The notes beneath the pieces were generated by a model. The model searched no databases and was not told the DNA's origin. It was given only the letters and a program-made list of their open reading frames with translations. The position numbers were made by a program, and so were the translations under genes. This document shows positions 7,553 to 14,384 of a DNA stretch of 38,522 nt, piece by piece (position 1 is the stretch's first letter; each line of letters starts with the position of its first letter). The DNA lies in IMG/VR virus record IMGVR_UViG_3300007542_000063, positions 1 to 38,522 of that record. One strand, given 5' to 3'. Source of the stretch: a virus.

Positions 7553-7835
7553 GGTGCAACTTCCTCAGCCGCCTATTTAGCTCCAGCATTGCTTCGGCCT
7601 TTGGATCATAGGTCACCGCGAAGAATGGCTGCTCACGGATAACATCCTTAGCCCATTCTTTGCGGGTCGTCATCCGGCATTGGTCCAAGCCGATGTACAG
7701 AAGGACATTTGGCTTCGGTGTGTAGGTGCCGCCCCAGGCGCAGGTTGGTTTCAACTGAGGCCACTCAACCACTTGCCCTGAAATACCTCCGCTACCAGCC
7801 ATCTCCAGGAAAGCCATCTTGTATTTGTCAGTCAT
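7545..7835 (-). CDS. Hypothetical protein, 96 aa
   Basis: Contains a Gly/Pro/Trp-rich N-terminal half (MAGSGGISGQVVEWP, CAWGGTYTPKPN) and a basic helix at the C-terminus (LNRRLRKLHRG). No family recognised. It belongs to a block (about 7.08-8.4 kb) whose base composition is visibly richer in G+C than the flanking genes. Confidence 0.55.
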   Translation of the reverse strand: MTDKYKMAFLEMAGSGGISGQVVEWPQLKPTCAWGGTYTPKPNVLLYIGLDQCRMTTRKEWAKDVIREQPFFAVTYDPKAEAMLELNRRLRKLHRG

Positions 7836-7854
7836 TTTTCATTGTCCTTCCTTA

Positions 7855-8031
7855 TTACAACTTCATCTGTTCTAAGCACACCGCTACTTCAGCGGCGATC
7901 TTATTCCAAGTGGACAGATCAACGACTGTTTTTATATTAACCTTCGCAGTTACCTCGTCGAACAGAACAACCGTGAACAGCAAATCACTTGCCTCGTCGG
8001 TGGCTTCAAACATGGTTGGGTATACGTTCAT
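7855..8031 (-). CDS. Hypothetical protein, 58 aa
   Basis: Start set at the ATG two bases after the preceding gene's TAG; a start 11 codons earlier would overlap that gene. Sequence MNVYPTMFEATDEASDLLF, then VVDLSTWNKIAAEVAVCLEQ. It is acidic with a C-terminal helix. No family recognised. Confidence 0.5.
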   Translation of the reverse strand: MNVYPTMFEATDEASDLLFTVVLFDEVTAKVNIKTVVDLSTWNKIAAEVAVCLEQMKL

Positions 8032-8033
8032 AA

Positions 8034-8372
8034 CTAAAAAACCCCGACAAATTTGCCATGGCATTTATAAGAGCAAAAAGCATATCTCCCTTCACCACGG
8101 GCTTCGTTTTCAGGCACTTCCTTTCCGCACTCCGCACACTCAACGAAGCCAGAAAACGGTCTATAAGTGCCAAGACCCTTGCTTGGAAACTGATTCTTTG
8201 TTGGATCTACAATGCCCCCAGATGCATCAGTAAGCCACCAATGCTCTTCTTCGCAGTTCCAGATTGGGCAGTAATACCAACCACGAACTAATGTTAGAGA
8301 TGGGTCATTTCGGGCCATTGCGCTGGCAATTTCCTGACACTTGCCTCGATACTGCAAATAATCGTTTTTCAT
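8034..8372 (-). CDS. Zinc-ribbon protein, 112 aa
   Basis: The C-terminal segment VECAECGKEV...YAFCSYKCHGKF gives a CxxC and a CxxxC pair about 17 residues apart, a typical treble-clef or zinc-ribbon arrangement. The N-terminal half is rich in Trp and Tyr (GWYYCPIWNCEEEHWWLTD). Start overlaps the stop of the small HTH-like gene (ATGA). Role unknown; nucleic-acid binding is plausible. Confidence 0.6.
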   Translation of the reverse strand: MKNDYLQYRGKCQEIASAMARNDPSLTLVRGWYYCPIWNCEEEHWWLTDASGGIVDPTKNQFPSKGLGTYRPFSGFVECAECGKEVPENEARGEGRYAFCSYKCHGKFVGVF

Positions 8373-8515
8373 GTGAATCTCTCCAAACGTGCGATTATTC
8401 TCTTTATAGTTGGTTTTGGGATAAAATTAACAATGTGTGAGGCTACAGGACGGGAGACTCCACGTTGTTCGGCTATATATCTGACTACCATCCGACGCTG
8501 TTTCTTTGTAATCAT
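8369..8515 (-). CDS. Small basic helix-turn-helix-like protein, 48 aa
   Basis: MITKKQRRMVVRYIAEQRGV followed by SRPVASHIVNFIPKPTIKRIIARLERFT. The stretch YIAEQRGVSRPVASHIVN matches the helix-turn-helix spacing (helix, Gly turn, recognition helix). Thirteen Lys/Arg and only two Glu make it strongly basic. A GAGG site lies seven bases before the ATG, and the stop overlaps the next ATG. It could be a small transcription regulator acting on the phage operon; this is inference. Confidence 0.55.
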   Translation of the reverse strand: MITKKQRRMVVRYIAEQRGVSRPVASHIVNFIPKPTIKRIIARLERFT

Positions 8516-8549
8516 ATTTAGCCTCACGTTGTAACACGGGTTAGTTGGG

Positions 8550-8680
8550 TGACCTGTGGAGGATTCGAACCTTCAGCGGAGTCGCGAATAAGAGTTACTA
8601 GCTAGCTTTCGCTCTTACCCCTTCCCGCTTTCACCTTCAACGTATTACGCTGACGTGCTATCCACTACACCACACAGGTC
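8550..8680 (-). tRNA. tRNA-like gene with abnormal ~60-nt insertion
   Basis: Read on the minus strand the ends pair as GACCTGTG/CACAGGTC (eight pairs). There is a D-arm GTGT-AGTGGATA-GCAC, an anticodon arm TCAGC-GTAATAC-GTTGA, and a T-loop GGTTCGAATCC. The anticodon position reads AAU (Ile type), unusual because A34 is rare in bacteria. Between the anticodon arm and T-arm lie about 60 nt that fold on themselves (AGCGG with CCGCT, TAAGAG with CTCTTA). The TGAAGGT heptamer borders both sides of this segment. CCA is not encoded. It may be a defective tRNA, a long-variable-arm tRNA or a tRNA with an insertion; aminoacyl identity is not safe. Confidence 0.55.
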
Positions 8681-8685
8681 ATATT

Positions 8686-8919
8686 TTATTCGGTAAATGT
8701 AAAGTACGTATTACTTTCTAAGTAATTTGCAAAGGCTCCGCAAGCTGATAAATCTGGATCATCTATATATTGCAAAATGTACTTCTGAAAACGTGCTGGG
8801 AAGGAGGTAATTTCAAAATGTTTGCACCCTCCTAACCCACCCATTTGCGATTGTATTGCTGCGTCGGCGCAATTGCTAAAAAATTCTTCCATATCAGCGA
8901 CGAAGTATTCCTTTTTCAT
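8686..8919 (-). CDS. Hypothetical protein, 77 aa
   Basis: The ATG used has a strong GGAGAGAT ribosome site, better than a start 12 codons upstream. The sequence MKKEYFVADMEEFFSNCADA and FQKYILQYIDDPDLSACGAF suggests a helical, acidic protein with scattered Cys. No family recognised. Its 3' end abuts the tRNA-like gene. Confidence 0.55.
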   Translation of the reverse strand: MKKEYFVADMEEFFSNCADAAIQSQMGGLGGCKHFEITSFPARFQKYILQYIDDPDLSACGAFANYLESNTYFTFTE

Positions 8920-8935
8920 AATGATCTCTCCAAAT

Positions 8936-9199
8936 CTATTCGCCAACCCTCTCAAGTTCCCGTTTGAGATACCAGATAGCCTTCTCTAAATCTTCAGAGG
9001 CTTTTCCAATGTCTCCTCCCCCTTTCAACCCAGCCCTCCAGATATACTTCACTGCATTACCTAGACAGAAATTCATGTGCTCTGTCACCTGAATACATTC
9101 TATCCCGGAGGGGTGAGAGGTGTAGTGGTTAGGGTGATTAACTACATCCTCACTTTCACCCTCATACTCTCTTCGAAGTTTTACCCAATCAGTTCTCAT
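8936..9199 (-). CDS. DUF3310-family phage protein
   Basis: 87 aa. VNHPNHYTSHPSGIECIQV is the family signature, followed by NAVKYIWRAGLKGG and DLEKAIWYLKREL, as in DUF3310 (SaV-like) proteins common in phage replication and nucleotide-metabolism regions. In some phages the domain is fused to a nucleotide kinase; here it stands alone. Biochemical role is not established. Confidence 0.85.
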   Translation of the reverse strand: MRTDWVKLRREYEGESEDVVNHPNHYTSHPSGIECIQVTEHMNFCLGNAVKYIWRAGLKGGGDIGKASEDLEKAIWYLKRELERVGE

Positions 9200-9290
9200 T
9201 TAGCCACCAAATAGTAATTAGTAAGCCCAGGACAACAAATGTTAGAAGGGTTAGTATAGCGATCACTTCATCAAAGGTCATTGGTATCAT
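9189..9290 (-). CDS. 33-aa single-span membrane peptide
   Basis: MIPMTFDEVIAILTLLTFVV plus LGLLITIWWLNEN: a short acidic N-terminus followed by one hydrophobic helix and Trp residues at the interface. The first ATG has GGGAG nine bases upstream; a second in-frame ATG is three codons on. It overlaps the genes on both sides. Function unknown. Confidence 0.45.
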   Translation of the reverse strand: MIPMTFDEVIAILTLLTFVVLGLLITIWWLNEN

Positions 9291-9456
9291 ATTTCCCACT
9301 CCCCCATTCTGACAGTCTCCACGCTAAATTCTCTACAGCCTCTGGTAATTCTTTCCAGAAGTGTATTCTATCCATGCACCGATATGCATAAGGGGGTTGA
9401 TTCAGCCTGTTGAAACGCATCCTACCATTCCAGTGCCAATAAGGTTTGCTAGTCAT
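9271..9456 (-). CDS. Hypothetical protein, 61 aa
   Basis: Trp/Arg-rich sequence (YWHWNGRMRFNRLNQPPYAY, then FWKELPEAVENLAWRLSEWG). No domain recognised. Overlaps the preceding small gene by eight bases and the following membrane peptide by 20. Confidence 0.5.
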   Translation of the reverse strand: MTSKPYWHWNGRMRFNRLNQPPYAYRCMDRIHFWKELPEAVENLAWRLSEWGSGKYDTNDL

Positions 9457-9592
9457 GTGGCAACTTAATCCTCTTTATGTAGTAGTCAATCTCTAACGAT
9501 GGTCTGATGTATGCTAGTGTAATAATAGATACTAAACCATCAAATACTGATAGCCAAGATGCTATCCAATGATGAAACTGAGTATACCTCAT
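9449..9592 (-). CDS. 47-aa protein with one hydrophobic segment
   Basis: MRYTQFHHWIASWLSVFDGL followed by VSIITLAYIRPSLEIDYYIK: one amphipathic or transmembrane stretch (about residues 9-30) with a basic tail. The start overlaps the thyX stop by four bases (ATGA). Unrecognised; the coupling to thyX supports translation. Confidence 0.5.
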   Translation of the reverse strand: MRYTQFHHWIASWLSVFDGLVSIITLAYIRPSLEIDYYIKRIKLPHD

Positions 9593-10470
9593 AGCATTTG
9601 CCTATACTGTATCCATCCCTGGAAATTACCAGACCAGAACAATCCATTCCTATCAAAGTGAGTCACTCCGTCTTGATTAAGGTAGTGGTGAACTCCACCT
9701 AGCTTTACTATTTTTCCATTTCCTTCCATTGGAGTGCCTTGATGTTCGAAGGGGGACATATGTCCAGCCTCTAGGAGTCTGTCTGCCAGCTCTATGTCCT
9801 TCTCAAGGGATGGGGCTGACTTATCGTGATTAAGATAGGAGACACGGGCACAGCGAGCAACAGAAGCCTTCTGAAGCTCCTCTAGTGTAGTACCACTTTC
9901 CAAGCTAGCAATCTCATCCATGCTAACAAAAGGCAGGTGCCATTCTCCTGGATGTATTTCTAATGGAGAGCTTCTACTAACAGCAATCTTCATTGTCTTC
10001 GCCAGCCTTTGTATTTCAGGCTGTGCATCCTCATGGTCTCTGAGGGTGTAGAAGTTATCCCATTCAGTAGCAGTCACTACAACACTGATGTGAGAATATG
10101 GTTCCAACACTCTATTGGCTGTCTGTTTATGCACTTCTAGGCTGTTTAATTGAGAGGCTATATAGACGGCCCCCTCCATACCCTGTTTCCAAATCTCCTC
10201 TGCTACCGGCTTATCTGCTGGAGAGAGTTCACCAAGCGCCTGCATCCCCGCCGTGTTCTTCCCCCAATAAGATGGTATTGCCCAATCTCGTTTAAGAGCT
10301 GATAACATCTTCATCAGGGGTATCGCACGAGAGCTACTAGCATTCCTACTGAACATCCTATGAGTCATGAACTCGGAATGAATGAACCGTGGATATTGCA
10401 GTTGCAGCGTTATCAATTCCTTTCCGGCAGGGGAGACACTATGGGCTACTACCTTAGCGGAAATTGTCAT
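9589..10470 (-). CDS. thyX: Flavin-dependent thymidylate synthase ThyX
   Basis: 293 aa. Converts dUMP to dTMP using methylene-tetrahydrofolate and FAD. The ThyX motif region is THRMFSRNASSSRAIP (about residues 36-51), matching the HR..SRN..S.R core, preceded by a typical ThyX N-terminus (LQLQYPRFIHSEF). MSPFEHQGTP and a Trp/Gln-rich end (WIQYRQML) match the rest of the fold. It is longer than the common 210-250 aa enzymes, through extra helices between residues 60 and 110, as in several phage ThyX proteins. With class II RNR it forms the dNTP supply, and with the uracil-DNA glycosylase it keeps uracil out of phage DNA. Confidence 0.93.
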   Translation of the reverse strand: MTISAKVVAHSVSPAGKELITLQLQYPRFIHSEFMTHRMFSRNASSSRAIPLMKMLSALKRDWAIPSYWGKNTAGMQALGELSPADKPVAEEIWKQGMEGAVYIASQLNSLEVHKQTANRVLEPYSHISVVVTATEWDNFYTLRDHEDAQPEIQRLAKTMKIAVSRSSPLEIHPGEWHLPFVSMDEIASLESGTTLEELQKASVARCARVSYLNHDKSAPSLEKDIELADRLLEAGHMSPFEHQGTPMEGNGKIVKLGGVHHYLNQDGVTHFDRNGLFWSGNFQGWIQYRQML

Positions 10471-10472
10471 TT

Positions 10473-10646
10473 TTATTTAGTTTCCTCACGGGATAGATAG
10501 GACACATCTTCACAGGGAGAGGCTATCTCCCACTCGTAGGTAGCTACAGCCTCGCTCCACGACACTGAATCTGGGTAGGTGGTGGTGTCTCCCGCAGAGA
10601 ACCCTACCCCCACGGCTAAAGCTGCTACTGATAGTAATGCTAACAT
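10473..10646 (-). CDS. Small secreted/periplasmic protein, 57 aa (paralogue A)
   Basis: Start chosen at the ATG with GGAGG eight bases upstream; a start 23 codons earlier would overlap the neighbour. MLALLSVAALAVGVGFSAG is a signal-peptide-like N-terminus. The mature part ends with PCEDVSYLSREETK. The motif PCEDVSYL is shared with the adjacent upstream gene, so the two are tandem paralogues. Possible periplasmic or membrane-anchored role, for example exclusion of other phages; not demonstrated. Confidence 0.55.
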   Translation of the reverse strand: MLALLSVAALAVGVGFSAGDTTTYPDSVSWSEAVATYEWEIASPCEDVSYLSREETK

Positions 10647-10647
10647 A

Positions 10648-10839
10648 TCACTTCGCCTCCATACAATCATCCCAATAACCGTTAACCCCGCACCACTCAT
10701 CAATGTCAGTCTCATCTACTGCTAGGTAAGACACATCCTCGCAAGGGTATAGATCTTCCCATTCAATTGCGGCATGTGAACCGCTGATGAAACCACAGAG
10801 AAACAATCCAACTGCAAACCCTACTACTGCTTTATACAT
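10648..10839 (-). CDS. Small secreted/periplasmic protein, 63 aa (paralogue B)
   Basis: MYKAVVGFAVGLFLCGFISG with SHA-A just after is a good signal peptide with a likely cleavage site after SHA. The mature 40 residues contain PCEDVSYLAVDE and three further Cys (EWCGVNG, DDCMEA), so disulfides are possible outside the cytoplasm. Its stop lies two bases before the start of paralogue A. Confidence 0.6.
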   Translation of the reverse strand: MYKAVVGFAVGLFLCGFISGSHAAIEWEDLYPCEDVSYLAVDETDIDEWCGVNGYWDDCMEAK

Positions 10840-10842
10840 ATT

Positions 10843-11067
10843 TCATTCTCCTGTAATGTCTTCTATATGTTTAATATCTACTGTGTCAATAAAAAATAAT
10901 GGATCTGAGGATTCTTCATCATCTCCGAATCCCAATATCCAATTTGTATTGATTCCATCCCACCCAAGGTGGTCTACTTCTTTAACCAATGTCTTTCCAT
11001 CCTTGAACGTGAACTTGTACTTCTTTGTACTTACTTTCTTTTTGCCACCATCAATAGATCTTAGCAT
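10843..11067 (-). CDS. Hypothetical protein, 74 aa
   Basis: Basic N-terminus (GGKKKVSTKKYKFTFKDGK) and acidic C-terminal half (GFGDDEESSDPLFFIDTVDI) suggest a small beta-rich fold. No family recognised. Start overlaps the preceding stop by one base. Confidence 0.5.
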   Translation of the reverse strand: MLRSIDGGKKKVSTKKYKFTFKDGKTLVKEVDHLGWDGINTNWILGFGDDEESSDPLFFIDTVDIKHIEDITGE

Positions 11068-11417
11068 TAAACAATAACCTCAGCTACTTCGCACTTCAAA
11101 TCTCTTAACTTATTCGATAGCATCATAGTCTCTTTATCTTTATTTTTTCTTATCAGAATAAAGAGGTTTCCATATTTAGCTAGCTTCTTTATCCTTGTAT
11201 CAGACGGACGGCTATTGAAGAACCCCCTTATAGGGATGCTGTTAAACATAGCCCACTGCTCGCCAACTATATCGACATCGCCAACTCTACCACTGACAAC
11301 TTCTTTCACATCCCACTTCCAGTCAAATCCCAGTTCATTTAGAGTGTCATCAATGAGTGAGAAAACTGTATCCCGATTGATGTCAATCCGTTTTGTACCA
11401 GTAATCACTAGTTTCAT
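11067..11417 (-). CDS. SLOG-domain (YspA/DUF2493-like) protein
   Basis: 116 aa. MKLVITGTKRIDINRDTVFS resembles the first strand and loop of the cpYpsA-related SLOG family (vi.TGsR...d...v...l). KEVVSGRVGDVDIVGEQWA matches its second signature (vvsGga.GvD.lgerwA), followed by NSIPIRGFFN and a NLFILIR strand. SLOG domains bind nucleotides or nucleotide-derived signals; phage copies are of unknown function and may sense or neutralise a host signal. ATGA overlap with the preceding gene. Confidence 0.7.
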   Translation of the reverse strand: MKLVITGTKRIDINRDTVFSLIDDTLNELGFDWKWDVKEVVSGRVGDVDIVGEQWAMFNSIPIRGFFNSRPSDTRIKKLAKYGNLFILIRKNKDKETMMLSNKLRDLKCEVAEVIV

Positions 11418-11608
11418 TTTATAATCCCCTTTACTAAGAGTTCTTGGTGCAGCTTAATCATCTCTGGTGATAGTGGGGCATTCCATAGATTCAATCCGGG
11501 GAATCTAAAGTCAGGCCATTCTACTCTCAGAGATCTTTTCCGCTTTCCGGGGAAATGAGTATCATCATTAGTCCAGCATCTTTCGCTGATAGAAGCGATA
11601 GTCCGCAT
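11414..11608 (-). CDS. Hypothetical protein, 64 aa
   Basis: Aromatic/Pro-rich middle (VEWPDFRFPGLNLWNAPLSP) and a C-terminal helix. Its 5' 82 bases overlap the end of the preceding gene in another frame, unusually long for this genome, so the start is uncertain. Stop overlaps the SLOG gene start by four bases, which supports translation. Confidence 0.45.
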   Translation of the reverse strand: MRTIASISERCWTNDDTHFPGKRKRSLRVEWPDFRFPGLNLWNAPLSPEMIKLHQELLVKGIIK

Positions 11609-11874
11609 CCAATTATAGCCTCTTGCTCTCCAGCACCATCAATCAGTTCCTCTGGACGTGAATAGCAAGCCCAGATTATCTCCCTAGTAACCTCATCTAT
11701 TGAGATCTCTTTTTCTACTGCCACCACCTTTGTTAAGTAGGGTGTTGGTAAGCCGGCCTTTGGGGCTGATGGTACTGGATAGACGTGGTAGTGTTTGGCA
11801 TCTTTACTACCTATCATTATACCAGATACTATGGACAAAAGCAAGGCCATATACCAGAGAAGGGTTATCTTCAT
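11527..11874 (-). CDS. Membrane-anchored hypothetical protein, 115 aa
   Basis: N-terminal hydrophobic segment (MKITLLWYMALLLSIVSGIM) followed by a Pro-rich linker (YPVPSAPKAGLPTPYL) and a soluble helical domain. The pattern fits a signal-anchored periplasmic protein. Roles such as spanin or receptor-blocking protein are possible, but no diagnostic motif is visible. Confidence 0.55.
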   Translation of the reverse strand: MKITLLWYMALLLSIVSGIMIGSKDAKHYHVYPVPSAPKAGLPTPYLTKVVAVEKEISIDEVTREIIWACYSRPEELIDGAGEQEAIIGCGLSLLSAKDAGLMMILISPESGKDL

Positions 11875-12041
11875 TAATTCATACTCTCAGGTCCGTCTAC
11901 TTCTTCCATAACTAACACAACATTATAAAGCCTATCTCCGCCAGAAATCAGGAGTGTGAAGTTCTCTATTTTTAAGGCCATCATCCTACCAAGCAGAGAC
12001 TTAAGCGGGGTTTGAAGGATTTCTTGTAGATCTTCTTTCAT
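11874..12041 (-). CDS. Small hypothetical protein, 55 aa
   Basis: MKEDLQEILQTPLKSLLGRM continues as MALKIENFTLLISGGDRLYN and a Val-rich strand. An AAGGA site lies about seven bases before the ATG. The start overlaps the phosphoesterase stop (ATGA) and its stop overlaps the next gene's start, so it fits cleanly between two genes. No family recognised. Confidence 0.55.
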   Translation of the reverse strand: MKEDLQEILQTPLKSLLGRMMALKIENFTLLISGGDRLYNVVLVMEEVDGPESMN

Positions 12042-12829
12042 AGGTAGTTCCTTAAGATATAGTTTAAGCTGTAAGTTTGGTAATCAAATCTCCCATTACC
12101 ATAAGAGTTAAGCATGACAAGCCCAGACCACCAGTTCTTTGAGCCCTGACTACCCTTTGCATAGTTTGGTATATTGTGCCCATACCACCCCACATTAAGG
12201 GCCAATGTCTGCCTATCTTCTTCCCCGTGTCTAGCATAAGTTTCGAAAGCAAGACGATGGGTGTGTCCAAATACAACAGAGTTAACATGATCCCTGGCTG
12301 CTGTTTGCATGTAACGCATACCACGCATTGGGTTGTTGCTCCCATCCATAGGAACATGCGTAAACCCTATCCCATTTATGTAAGCATAGTGTCGATAGGG
12401 GACTAGCTGCCAGCCGTATTTATTTAATCCTATCTCATCATATATATCAACTAAGTCGATAAGTTGTGGGTTGGATTCTCCATAAATGAACCAACGTCTC
12501 TCGTGATTCCCCTCTATGAAAATCTTTTTAGGTTGGTATTGTTTCTTCTTTATATTCTGCCGTCTTGAATTGTGCTCCAATAGTGGGTATTCAATGCGGG
12601 ACATTGCATCTTCACCAGCAACAAGCTCATTCTTAAACCTTCTGTTTTCTAAAAGAGCTCTTTTGTTTAAGTCCCATTTAGATAGTGCATCTATAGAAAG
12701 GAAGTCTCCTATACAAACAATATATTCTGGTTGGTTTTCTAGAATGAAATTGCCTAGTGCATCAAATCTATATAACTCTTGACCTTCTTCTACATGCGGA
12801 TCGCCTATAACTAAGATTTTTTCAATCAT
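12038..12829 (-). CDS. Calcineurin-like metallophosphoesterase
   Basis: 263 aa from the ATG used here; a TTG five codons earlier is less likely. Metal-site motifs: GDPHVEEG (residues 9-16), GDFLS (41-45), GNHERR (about 108) and GHTH (about 190). The first motif has Pro in place of the usual second residue of GDxH, as in many phage and DNA-repair phosphoesterases. It lies among exonuclease, HNH nuclease and primase genes, so a nucleic-acid end-processing role is plausible. Confidence 0.85.
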   Translation of the reverse strand: MIEKILVIGDPHVEEGQELYRFDALGNFILENQPEYIVCIGDFLSIDALSKWDLNKRALLENRRFKNELVAGEDAMSRIEYPLLEHNSRRQNIKKKQYQPKKIFIEGNHERRWFIYGESNPQLIDLVDIYDEIGLNKYGWQLVPYRHYAYINGIGFTHVPMDGSNNPMRGMRYMQTAARDHVNSVVFGHTHRLAFETYARHGEEDRQTLALNVGWYGHNIPNYAKGSQGSKNWWSGLVMLNSYGNGRFDYQTYSLNYILRNYL

Positions 12830-13007
12830 CAAAATACCCGCCAAGATCTTCCGTCACCTGTTTATACTCCTTTTCTAGGAAATGCTTATAGTCATTTACA
12901 ATATCACTCACAGTCTGTATTGTAAGAACCATATGGTCATGTCCATTAGGGCAACTGTATCTATCTTCTAACACTTCTCCACAAGTGACACATATCATTT
13001 TATTCAT
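12822..13007 (-). CDS. Small zinc-binding protein, 61 aa
   Basis: CVTCGEVLEDRYSCPNGHDH (residues 6-25) has CxxC, then Cys and His residues, a zinc-ribbon-like arrangement. The rest is a helical acidic tail (NDYKHFLEKEYKQVTEDL). Start overlaps the HNH gene stop by four bases. Function unknown. Confidence 0.6.
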   Translation of the reverse strand: MNKMICVTCGEVLEDRYSCPNGHDHMVLTIQTVSDIVNDYKHFLEKEYKQVTEDLGGYFDD

Positions 13008-13408
13008 TTCACTTTTCTATCCTCTCTTTCTTTAGCTGTCTTCTTCTTATGGCACTCCTTACATAGCACCTGGAATGAGTCTGAATCTTCTGGAATAAGT
13101 CTTTCTATAAATGGAATTAAGTCATCAAAGGTCTTTAAGCTCCCCACCGGGATGATGTGATCAACTTCAACCTGCTTATCTGGAAACCACCCATCACAGC
13201 TATTACACTGATACTCCCATTTCTGACGACCACCCCCCTTATATTCCCTTCGTGCTTTGTACTTTGCTGCAATAAGAGGTTTCCAGTACCTATAGTGACG
13301 CCTTAAAGCAGATCTTAAACCCGAAAAAAATTGACTCTCTGTTTGTGTTCCACCATTTCTATTTTTAATAGTCAGTGAACAATCCCCTCCCCATCGCATG
13401 TCTGGCAT
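13004..13408 (-). CDS. HNH endonuclease
   Basis: 134 aa. CNSC, EVDHIIPVG with the catalytic His, and CKECHKKKTAKE complete a zinc-bound HNH fold in the C-terminal two thirds. A basic N-terminal helix precedes it (SALRRHYRYWKPLIAAKYKA). In T7-type gene sets an HNH or endonuclease VII-type enzyme near the primase resolves branched DNA or degrades host DNA, but a homing nuclease cannot be excluded. The 5' part overlaps the preceding gene by 37 bases. Confidence 0.85.
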   Translation of the reverse strand: MPDMRWGGDCSLTIKNRNGGTQTESQFFSGLRSALRRHYRYWKPLIAAKYKARREYKGGGRQKWEYQCNSCDGWFPDKQVEVDHIIPVGSLKTFDDLIPFIERLIPEDSDSFQVLCKECHKKKTAKEREDRKVK

Positions 13409-13569
13409 ATATCGCCCATTACATACCCAGACCCATTACAGATAGGACATAGCTTAGGTCTTGAAAAAGATCTGGGGTGATAGTGTCCTTTCTTTTTCCA
13501 CCTATCATCCTCGATCAATGCTGTATTCCTCTTATTTAGAGGATGTAATGTTTGTTTCCTGGTACCCAT
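13372..13569 (-). CDS. DnaJ-type zinc-finger mini-protein, 65 aa
   Basis: The C-terminus CPICNGSGYVMGDICQTCDG contains two CxxCxGxG-type knuckles as found in DnaJ cysteine-rich domains. The N-terminal half is basic (KQTLHPLNKRN, WKKKGHYHP). It overlaps the exonuclease gene by 34 bases and the HNH gene by 37, so the three are coupled. Confidence 0.6.
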   Translation of the reverse strand: MGTRKQTLHPLNKRNTALIEDDRWKKKGHYHPRSFSRPKLCPICNGSGYVMGDICQTCDGEGIVH

Positions 13570-14384
13570 TTATCTTCTCTATTTCTTAACATCCATAAAA
13601 GATTACCGACCTCCTCTATTTTATCTGCCTCATCCCCATAAGCAAGTAAACAATGCTCATACATCTCCTCTTCCGTCATCATCTCATCAATTGGATTGAG
13701 GTGTTTAGCTTTGAATACTTTTCTCCCTGTAATCTTATATAGACCCGGGATATTGTCCGTTGTATCCCCAGATAGGAGCTGCTTATAAAAGCTTCTACAA
13801 CCCTCTAGCGGTGTGATAAGAGCCTTTCTTTTCTTGTTGGGCCAATATCTCCACCCAGGCACCATATTTAAGTCTTTATCATTGGTACATATAATGGTAG
13901 AGTGTTCTTCATACAAGGGCCACTGCCCCATTGACATCCCATCATCAGCCTCTGCACTCATTATTATCTCACTTTCCCAGTTGTTTGTCAAGTATTCCTT
14001 TATCTCTGAGTAGTAGATTGGTTTGTGAGCCTCATCACGGTTGCCCTTGTAAGGCAGGATTGATGCTAACCCCAGCCTAAAGTTGTTTGGACCAGTAAAG
14101 AATCCTATAGGGCGATGAGCACCACTCATTTTTAGGATGGTTAGGATGTAGTTACGGGCATTAGATAGGGCAATATGGAGGGTTTCAGATTCAATCTCTG
14201 GAACTATTGTCATATCTTCTTGATCATTCACCCACTCTACTGCCTGCTTCTTGTACTGAAAGGAGGCTATATACTCCTCCTCTCCTTCTAGATAGACACG
14301 GTAGGTGGTATGTTGTGAACTAAAACCAGCTTGATAAACAACTTCATCAAAGTCTATTAAGGCTGTTACTACACCACTCGCCAT
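13536..14384 (-). CDS. 5'-3' exonuclease (T7 gp6/FEN-like)
   Basis: 282 aa, close to T7 gp6 in size. Acidic metal ligands of the PIN/FEN fold are visible: D11 and E14 near the N-terminus, YKGNR (112-116), EADD (145-148), TNDKD (167-171) and SGDTTDNIPG (205-214), the helix-hairpin-helix entry. It removes RNA primers and degrades DNA 5' to 3'. It sits with the primase-helicase and HNH genes in a leftward replication block. Confidence 0.92.
   Translation of the reverse strand: MASGVVTALIDFDEVVYQAGFSSQHTTYRVYLEGEEEYIASFQYKKQAVEWVNDQEDMTIVPEIESETLHIALSNARNYILTILKMSGAHRPIGFFTGPNNFRLGLASILPYKGNRDEAHKPIYYSEIKEYLTNNWESEIIMSAEADDGMSMGQWPLYEEHSTIICTNDKDLNMVPGWRYWPNKKRKALITPLEGCRSFYKQLLSGDTTDNIPGLYKITGRKVFKAKHLNPIDEMMTEEEMYEHCLLAYGDEADKIEEVGNLLWMLRNREDKWVPGNKHYIL

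Noticed and set aside
10098-10295. Rightward frames inside thyX and other leftward enzyme genes
   Set aside because: Antisense shadows without ribosome sites, overlapping well-supported enzymes.
13004-13408. HNH gene as a homing endonuclease within a split gene
   Set aside because: Neighbouring genes are intact and no interrupted reading frame flanks it, so a replication-type nuclease is the simpler reading.
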